10,832 nucleotides of DNA from assembly GCA_947629965.1 (NCBI GenBank), contig CANRFS010000036.1, positions 1 to 10,832 of the forward strand, read 5' to 3'. The first letter of the stretch is position 1. Every line of letters begins with the position of its first letter. The position numbers were made by a program, and so were the translations under genes. Under the pieces are notes generated by a model that saw only the letters and a program-made list of their open reading frames with translations, was not told where the DNA came from and made no database searches. The stretch is from an uncultured Clostridia bacterium (GTDB lineage: Bacteria; Bacillota; Clostridia; TANB77; CAG-508). Below, piece after piece: positions 6,263-10,832 of the stretch.

Positions 6263-8014
6263 ATGGAAAGTATAGAAATGAAGATAGCAAAAACTGCAGC
6301 ACAAAACTGGGGACAAGCAGAACCACAGAATTTAGAAGAGGCAAAAGGAATAACTTGGGGGTCAGAAATTAGTTCCATAAAAGGAATTGTAAAAGTATTA
6401 GGACTTTCAACTGAAATGGAAGAAAAAATGATACAAGATGTTTATGAAAGTGATACTATATCACCTGAAATTGCAAAAGAAATTCAAAAGAGAATAATTG
6501 GAATAACAGAAACAGCAAATCCTAATATAATAAAGATGCTATGTACAGTTCATGATGAATGGGTAAGAAATAACCCAAATAATTTCATGAAAGAAACTGA
6601 AAAAGGAAGAAGAAACAAAGAATATCAATTTGTGCCACTTGAGTTATTAAGTTGGAAAGAGGCAAAAAGTGATTTACTATTTTTAAAACCTATACTTGAG
6701 GCATCAGGAATTGAAATAGATGAAAAACAAGTAGAAGAACAATTTGAGGTTACACAAAAAGAGTTTTTAATAGAACATAGAATAGTATCAAGGGAAAATT
6801 TAAGAGAAAATCTTCAAAGTGGTTCAAGGTTTTATCCTGCACTTGAGGGATTAGAAACAAAATTTGGTGGAAACATAGAAAATTTATTAAAAGATCAAAC
6901 CATATTAGAAGATATGGTATCTCAAGTGGAAAAACAAGTTCCAATTAAATCACGAGAAGAACTTGCAAAAGAAATCATAGCATCAGAAAATCCTAGATAC
7001 GATGATGTAATGTGGATAGCAACAACAGAGCATACATATGATGAAGCTTGTTGTCCAATAATGGACAGACCTGTATCTGAAAGAGAAATTGCACTATCAA
7101 AATTAATAGGAAAACCATATCCAACATACATTTTGTCAGATGATATGAAAACTGCAGATGGAAAAAAATATAAAAATGAGTTAAGAGGAAGATACGGACA
7201 TGAGCAAGAGATAGATGCATATGAAACAGGTATAATGAAAAGAATGCAAGAAGCAAAAAAAAGTTCAGAAAAAGGCAAAATAGGTTTTATAGAATATACA
7301 GAATACGGGGGTGGCACAGAACTTTATGGAGATAAAAGACGTATCGAGATAGAAGAAGATAAATTAAAAAAAGCTGGATTGAGTATTGAAAAAATGGGGT
7401 TTATTGATAAAGAACAGTTTATAAGAGAGGCAGTACTCTCAACACAAGAAGACACATCTTTATTGTTAGTTAAACTTCCTCATGAGTATGGGGAAATAGA
7501 TGAGAGTTTAGATTCGCATGAAAAGGTTATCTCACAGAAAGAAAAGGATCTAATGGAAAAGGGTATATTATATACACCTTCATATGCCAGAGAGGATTAT
7601 CCAGATGCACCATCCACTTATCAAAAAAGGACTATATTTGAAAGATATAAATTTGAGGACTTAAGATTTCTTTCTCCTTCTCATTTAGATTCAAAACTCA
7701 CACCTGACCAAGAGAAAAAAATAGAGGAAGAGAGAAAAAAGAGAGAAAAAATTTTACATAGCAAAAGTGGAAAATATGACAAAGAAGGAAGCATTTGCAC
7801 TAATTTAGGAATAATATACAATATAACACAAAGAGAATTGGTTAGCGCAGGAATAGATCCACATAACTGTTATTTTGGACTAATGAAAAAGATAACTTCA
7901 AAAGATATTGCAGAAGCAGACAAAGAAACAGCTTTGACTACAACTGAAGTAGGTGGGATTAAAGGTCTTATTAATAAAATTAGAGAAAAATTCAAAGGCA
8001 AAGGTGAAAAATAA
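6263..8014 (+). CDS. Hypothetical 583-aa protein with amphipathic C-terminal tail
   Basis: Intact and preceded by GAAGGGGG at good spacing; no named family recognised. It is soluble-looking, with no signal peptide or membrane helix. Residues 1-100 are helical. A region at about 95-150 (HDEWVRNNP, FVPLELLSWKEA, SDLLFLKPILEASGI) looks like a compact conserved block. The middle (245-320) contains EHTYDEACCPIMDRPVSE with adjacent C263-C264, then a K/R-rich stretch with RGRYGHEQE. Residues 480-500 are a charged coiled-coil-like segment. ITSKDIAEADK (544-554) matches the 440-aa protein. The last 20 residues form a basic amphipathic tail (GLINKIREKFKGK). The stop overlaps the next start (TAATG at 8012-8016), so it is translationally coupled to the 151-aa gene. 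Whether it is an enzyme is unknown; cysteine and histidine residues are present but no catalytic motif is assignable. Confidence 0.75.
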   Translation: MESIEMKIAKTAAQNWGQAEPQNLEEAKGITWGSEISSIKGIVKVLGLSTEMEEKMIQDVYESDTISPEIAKEIQKRIIGITETANPNIIKMLCTVHDEWVRNNPNNFMKETEKGRRNKEYQFVPLELLSWKEAKSDLLFLKPILEASGIEIDEKQVEEQFEVTQKEFLIEHRIVSRENLRENLQSGSRFYPALEGLETKFGGNIENLLKDQTILEDMVSQVEKQVPIKSREELAKEIIASENPRYDDVMWIATTEHTYDEACCPIMDRPVSEREIALSKLIGKPYPTYILSDDMKTADGKKYKNELRGRYGHEQEIDAYETGIMKRMQEAKKSSEKGKIGFIEYTEYGGGTELYGDKRRIEIEEDKLKKAGLSIEKMGFIDKEQFIREAVLSTQEDTSLLLVKLPHEYGEIDESLDSHEKVISQKEKDLMEKGILYTPSYAREDYPDAPSTYQKRTIFERYKFEDLRFLSPSHLDSKLTPDQEKKIEEERKKREKILHSKSGKYDKEGSICTNLGIIYNITQRELVSAGIDPHNCYFGLMKKITSKDIAEADKETALTTTEVGGIKGLINKIREKFKGKGEK

Positions 8015-8469
8015 TGGTTGATTATAACAAAAGATTAGTTGAGGTTGATGAGGTACTAAAGTATTTATCAGAAGAAGATTTATCAAAGATTCCTGAAGAA
8101 ATAAGACAATTAATTAAAGATAATAAAGATAAAGAATATGTATGGGAATATGACGATACAAAGCCATTGAAAGAACAGAACTTAAATCGTGATACCATTG
8201 CTTTTTTATCTTATCTTAATATGGAATATTTATTAAATGAAAAGCAAAAACAATATATGGAACAGTTACATGAACTTAATGAGAAAAAATTAGAAGAAGA
8301 AAGGGCAGAAAAATATAAAACAGGTGATTTATTTAAAAGAAATAAAATGCGACAGGAAGAGAGAGTAGAAACAGAACAAGTACAGGAGCAAGCATTAGTT
8401 GAATATAAAGAAAGTTTATTTACAAAAATTATTAATAAAATTAAAAATTTTTTTACAAGATTAAGATAA
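8014..8469 (+). CDS. Hypothetical 151-aa protein with amphipathic C-terminal tail
   Basis: Starts inside the stop of the 583-aa gene (TAATG), with AAAGGTGA upstream acting as the ribosome binding site, so it is the second gene of a coupled pair. The N-terminal two thirds include KIPEEIRQLIKDNKDK (25-40), YVWEYDDTKPLKEQNL (42-57) and TIAFLSYLNMEYLLNEKQK (61-79). They look like a compact helical domain that I believe is widespread as a hypothetical protein in Clostridia, although I cannot name the family. Residues 80-130 are a long charged helix rich in E, K and Q, coiled-coil-like. The last 18 residues, SLFTKIINKIKNFFTRLR (134-151), form the basic amphipathic tail. The layout suggests a folded head, a flexible linker helix and a membrane- or partner-binding end. 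It is the last gene before the small-RNA locus. Confidence 0.75.
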   Translation: MVDYNKRLVEVDEVLKYLSEEDLSKIPEEIRQLIKDNKDKEYVWEYDDTKPLKEQNLNRDTIAFLSYLNMEYLLNEKQKQYMEQLHELNEKKLEEERAEKYKTGDLFKRNKMRQEERVETEQVQEQALVEYKESLFTKIINKIKNFFTRLR

Positions 8470-8528
8470 ATAATGACATGTATATTGGAAACGTAAAAGA
8501 TGCGCAAAAATAAATATTGCAAAAACAA

Positions 8529-8557
8529 TTGACATTTTGAATAGGTTCAAGTATAAA
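8529..8557 (+). promoter_or_regulatory. Near-consensus promoter facing a gene-free stretch
   Basis: A perfect TTGACA at 8529-8534, 17 bases, then TATAAA at 8552-8557 (5 of 6 to consensus). It is one of the two best promoters in the window, yet no open frame of useful length follows on the plus strand before the terminator at 8621-8658. Transcription would start around 8564. It lies only 60 bp after the 151-aa gene and points toward the 3' end of feoB. Confidence 0.65.
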
Positions 8558-8563
8558 AATTAT

Positions 8564-8658
8564 ATAAAGATGAGATACCACTTAAGATGTGGCGTATCGT
8601 TAAAAGTTATTTAAAAGATTAAATACATCTCTAACGACCAGGCAGAGATGTATTTTTT
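8564..8658 (+). ncRNA. Candidate small RNA of about 95 nt
   Basis: The stretch between the promoter at 8529-8557 and the terminator at 8621-8658 has no credible reading frame but has structure. GATA (8574-8577) plus CCAC (8578-8581) can pair with GTGG (8589-8592) plus TATC (8595-8598), giving eight pairs with a 2-nt CG bulge and a 7-nt loop. TCGTTA (8597-8602) is also complementary to TAACGA (8632-8637), mostly in the terminator loop, allowing a loop contact or pseudoknot. The 5' end is estimated from promoter spacing. I do not recognise a known RNA family. It could instead be non-functional spacer transcription. Confidence 0.45.
8621..8658. terminator. Intrinsic terminator, probably bidirectional
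   Basis: A perfect 12-bp inverted repeat, AAATACATCTCT (8621-8632) with AGAGATGTATTT (8644-8655), encloses an 11-nt loop. On the plus strand it runs into a T tract to 8658. On the minus strand the stem ends in a weaker T-containing stretch. It lies 7 bp beyond the feoB stop, so it can end feoB transcription as well as anything coming from the left. Confidence 0.85.
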
Positions 8659-8665
8659 GTTATTA

Positions 8666-10815
8666 CTAAACTATCAAATTATAAATCCCATTAGTAATCA
8701 TACACACAACTATTCCGAAGACAGTAGGTATAATGAAAGATAAAACAGCCCATTTCCAACTACCAGTTTCCTTTTTTATACTAATTAAAGTAGTACTACA
8801 AGGAAAATGCATCAAACTAAACAGCATTACATTTATTGCAGTAAGTATAGTCCAACCATTGCTTACTAATATATTAGATATACTTGTTAAATCTTCAATT
8901 TGAACTAAATTTCCCCCCGCCATATAACTCATAAGAATTATTGGAAGCACTATTTCATTTGCAGGAAGTGCTAAAATAAATGCAGTAAGAATGTATCCAT
9001 CTAATCCCATAAGACTTGCAAAAGGATTTAAAAACTGTGCTATGTGATTTAAAATAGATACTCCAGCAATATTTACATTAGCAAAAAGCCATATAACAAT
9101 TCCAGCAGGTGCAGCAACAGCAATAGCTCTACCAAGAACAAACAAAGTTCTATCAAAAATTGAACGTACCAAAACCTTACCAATTTGTGGCATTCTATAA
9201 GGAGGAAGCTCTAACACAAAAGAAGATGGCATTCCTTTAAGAATAGTTTTTGACAAGATTTTAGAAATAATAAGTGTCATTACAATACCTATAACTATTA
9301 CTAAAATTACAGATAAAGTAGATAAAATAGATGACCAAATACCAAAAGTAGTTCCAGCAATAAAAATCGAAGCAATAGTTATTAAAAATGGAAATCTTCC
9401 GATTGCAAGGAACAAAGTTATTAGTAATAATCGCAATTAATCTTTCTCTTGGAGAATCTATAATCCTTGCTCCAACAACTCCTGCAGCATTACATCCAAA
9501 TCCCATGCACATGGTAAGGGCCTGCTTTCCAGAAGTACAAGCCTTTCTGAAAAAACCATCTAAGTTAAAAGCAATTCTAGGAAGATATCCTAAGTCTTCT
9601 AAAATCGTAAACAAAGGAAAGAATATTGCCATAGGTGGAAGCATAACTGCTACAACCCAAGCTAAAGTTCTAAACATACCATAAACTAAAACTGATGTAA
9701 GCCAAGCCGGACTATTAAAAAATTCGAACAAATTTACAAGTTTTCCTTCAATAAAATTAAATAAATCAGAAAGTATTTGTGAAGGATAATTTGCACCTGT
9801 AATAGTAATCCAAAATATAAGTGCAAAAAACAAAAGCATTATCGGAATACCAGTAAGTTTTGAAGTTAGAATTTTATCTATTTTATAATTTCTGCTATTA
9901 TAATCAAGCTTCGCATAACTAGTCACTTTAAGCGCAACAGTCTCACTATTAAACATAATTTTAGAAACTATTTTATCTTTAAAAGAAGACAAATTAATAT
10001 CATTTTTTATTAAAAGTTCCTTTGCTTTAGCCAATATATTTTGCAAATCTTCATTTCCAAGTAATTTTACATTCAAATAATTTTCTATAGAAGAAATAAT
10101 TTTTTTATTTCCTTCTAAAAGCTTTAAACCAATCCATCTATAATTATAAAATTCTTTATTTAATAATAGATTTTTTATAGTTGGCTCTAGTATATCAATA
10201 GCACTTTCAATAGTATCGCCATAGTCAATTTTAGTATATTTTTTATTTTGAGTTGAAGAACAAACATCAAAAATAGATTGCATTAAGTTTTTAAGAGTTT
10301 TCTTTTTCCTCGCAATTGTTCCAACAACAGGGACTCCAAGTTCATCAGATAATCTATTTAAATCAATTTCAATTCCCTTCTTTTTGGCCTCATCTAGTAA
10401 ATTAACACATACAACTACATTATTAGTTATTTCTAATATTTGATAAACTAAATTTAAATTTCTCTCTAAGCAAGTACTATCAACAACAACAACTGTGCAA
10501 TTGGGATTACCAAAACATATATAGTCTCTTGCTATTTCTTCTTCTTGAGAATTAGACATAATTGAATATGTACCAGGTATATCCACTAATAAAAAATTTT
10601 TATTCATAAAGTTAGTAATTCCCATAGCATTACTAACAGTTTTTCCAGGCCAATTTCCAGTATGTTGGTGAAGACCTGTAAGAGCATTGAAAACGGTACT
10701 TTTGCCTACATTAGGATTACCGAGCAATAGCAATAGTAAAATCACACTTATCTTTTAAAACTTCTATATCATCACTTAGTAATTTACTACCAGTAGAACT
10801 AGAAGTAAGCCCCAT
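8666..10815 (-). pseudogene. feoB: feoB, ferrous iron transporter, with two frameshifts
   Basis: FeoB is the inner-membrane Fe(II) uptake protein with an N-terminal GTPase domain. The start is the complement of 10813-10815 (MGLTSSSTGSKLL), behind GAGGTGA. Translation from there hits a stop after 32 codons. One surplus base near 10728 separates it from the frame encoding LLGNPNVGKST (G1), DIPGTYS (G3, reconstructed residues 78-84), NLLD (G4, 138-141) and the first membrane helices. A second surplus base, 9401, separates that frame at FVPCN from GRFPFLITIASIF and the remaining helices to the end (HFPCSTTLISIKKETGSW). Omitting these two bases gives exactly 715 aa, in the normal size range, with no other break. 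Either iron uptake by this copy is lost or the two insertions are assembly errors. feoA, the usual partner, would lie upstream, outside the window. Confidence 0.9.
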
Positions 10816-10832
10816 AAAATCACCTCATATTA

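Noticed and set aside
6922..7317. 131-aa and overlapping 87-aa minus-strand frames inside the 583-aa gene
   Set aside because: Two antisense frames over the same stretch, no ribosome binding sites seen, and composition typical of shadows of a plus-strand gene.
8211..8528. 105-aa minus-strand frame across the 151-aa gene
   Set aside because: Antisense to a well-supported coupled gene; S/L/F-rich shadow composition.
8564..8658. Riboswitch controlling a downstream gene
   Set aside because: The next gene in the direction of transcription is on the opposite strand, so there is no plus-strand gene for it to control.
9388..9684. 98-aa plus-strand frame inside feoB
   Set aside because: Lies opposite highly conserved FeoB membrane motifs; no independent support.
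9261..10745. Treating the 494-aa and 256-aa minus-strand frames as two separate genes
   Set aside because: They are the N- and C-terminal parts of one FeoB; removing single surplus bases joins them and extends the N-terminus to a start with a good ribosome binding site at 10815.
1..10832. CRISPR array, tRNA or rRNA genes, insertion sequence
   Set aside because: No regularly spaced repeats, cloverleaf-like segments, rRNA-like sequence, transposase or flanking inverted repeats were seen on either strand.

Overview
The window is very AT-rich. It has strong purine-rich ribosome binding sites, TTGNCA/TATAAT promoters, short intergenic gaps and AT-biased codon use. The feoB start resembles the N-terminus I recall for clostridial FeoB proteins. 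Together these suggest a low-GC Firmicute, most likely a gut-type member of Clostridia; this is inference from composition and gene content, not a database match.

Layout. (1) Positions 1-36, minus strand: first 12 codons of a gene that runs off the left edge, with a signal-peptide-like start. (2) 193-2381: a promoter and a two-gene NatA/NatB (YhaQ/YhaP)-type ABC exporter operon with an ATGA overlap. (3) 2429-4646: a run of small plus-strand genes: a HAD phosphatase, a 150-aa protein of unknown function, a possible 43-aa membrane protein, a 71-aa protein, a cysteine hydrolase of the isochorismatase family, and a small membrane-protein gene broken at a GGGGG run. (4) 4676-8469: three genes of unrecognised function (440, 583 and 151 aa) plus a relic of a fourth. 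(5) 8529-8658: a near-consensus promoter, a hairpin and an intrinsic terminator, which together look like a free-standing small RNA of about 95 nt. (6) 8666-10815, minus strand: feoB (ferrous iron transporter), 715 aa when reconstructed but interrupted by two single-base frameshifts.

The most interesting part is 4676-8469. The 440- and 583-aa proteins share an 11-residue motif (ITAKDIAEADK / ITSKDIAEADK) near their C-termini. The 583- and 151-aa proteins both end in a short basic amphipathic helix. The same kind of tail is found directly downstream of the 440-aa gene, in frame but behind a stop codon. It occurs again at 6165-6230, where it matches the tail of the 583-aa protein at 15 of 21 positions but has no gene body. 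The simplest reading is an undescribed multi-gene family whose dissimilar members carry a common C-terminal targeting or interaction tag, with some copies decaying.

The window shows several reading-frame breaks (two in feoB, one in the small membrane gene, one stop before a tail, one relic). Either the locus is undergoing real gene decay or the assembly has residual single-base errors; the sequence alone cannot separate these.
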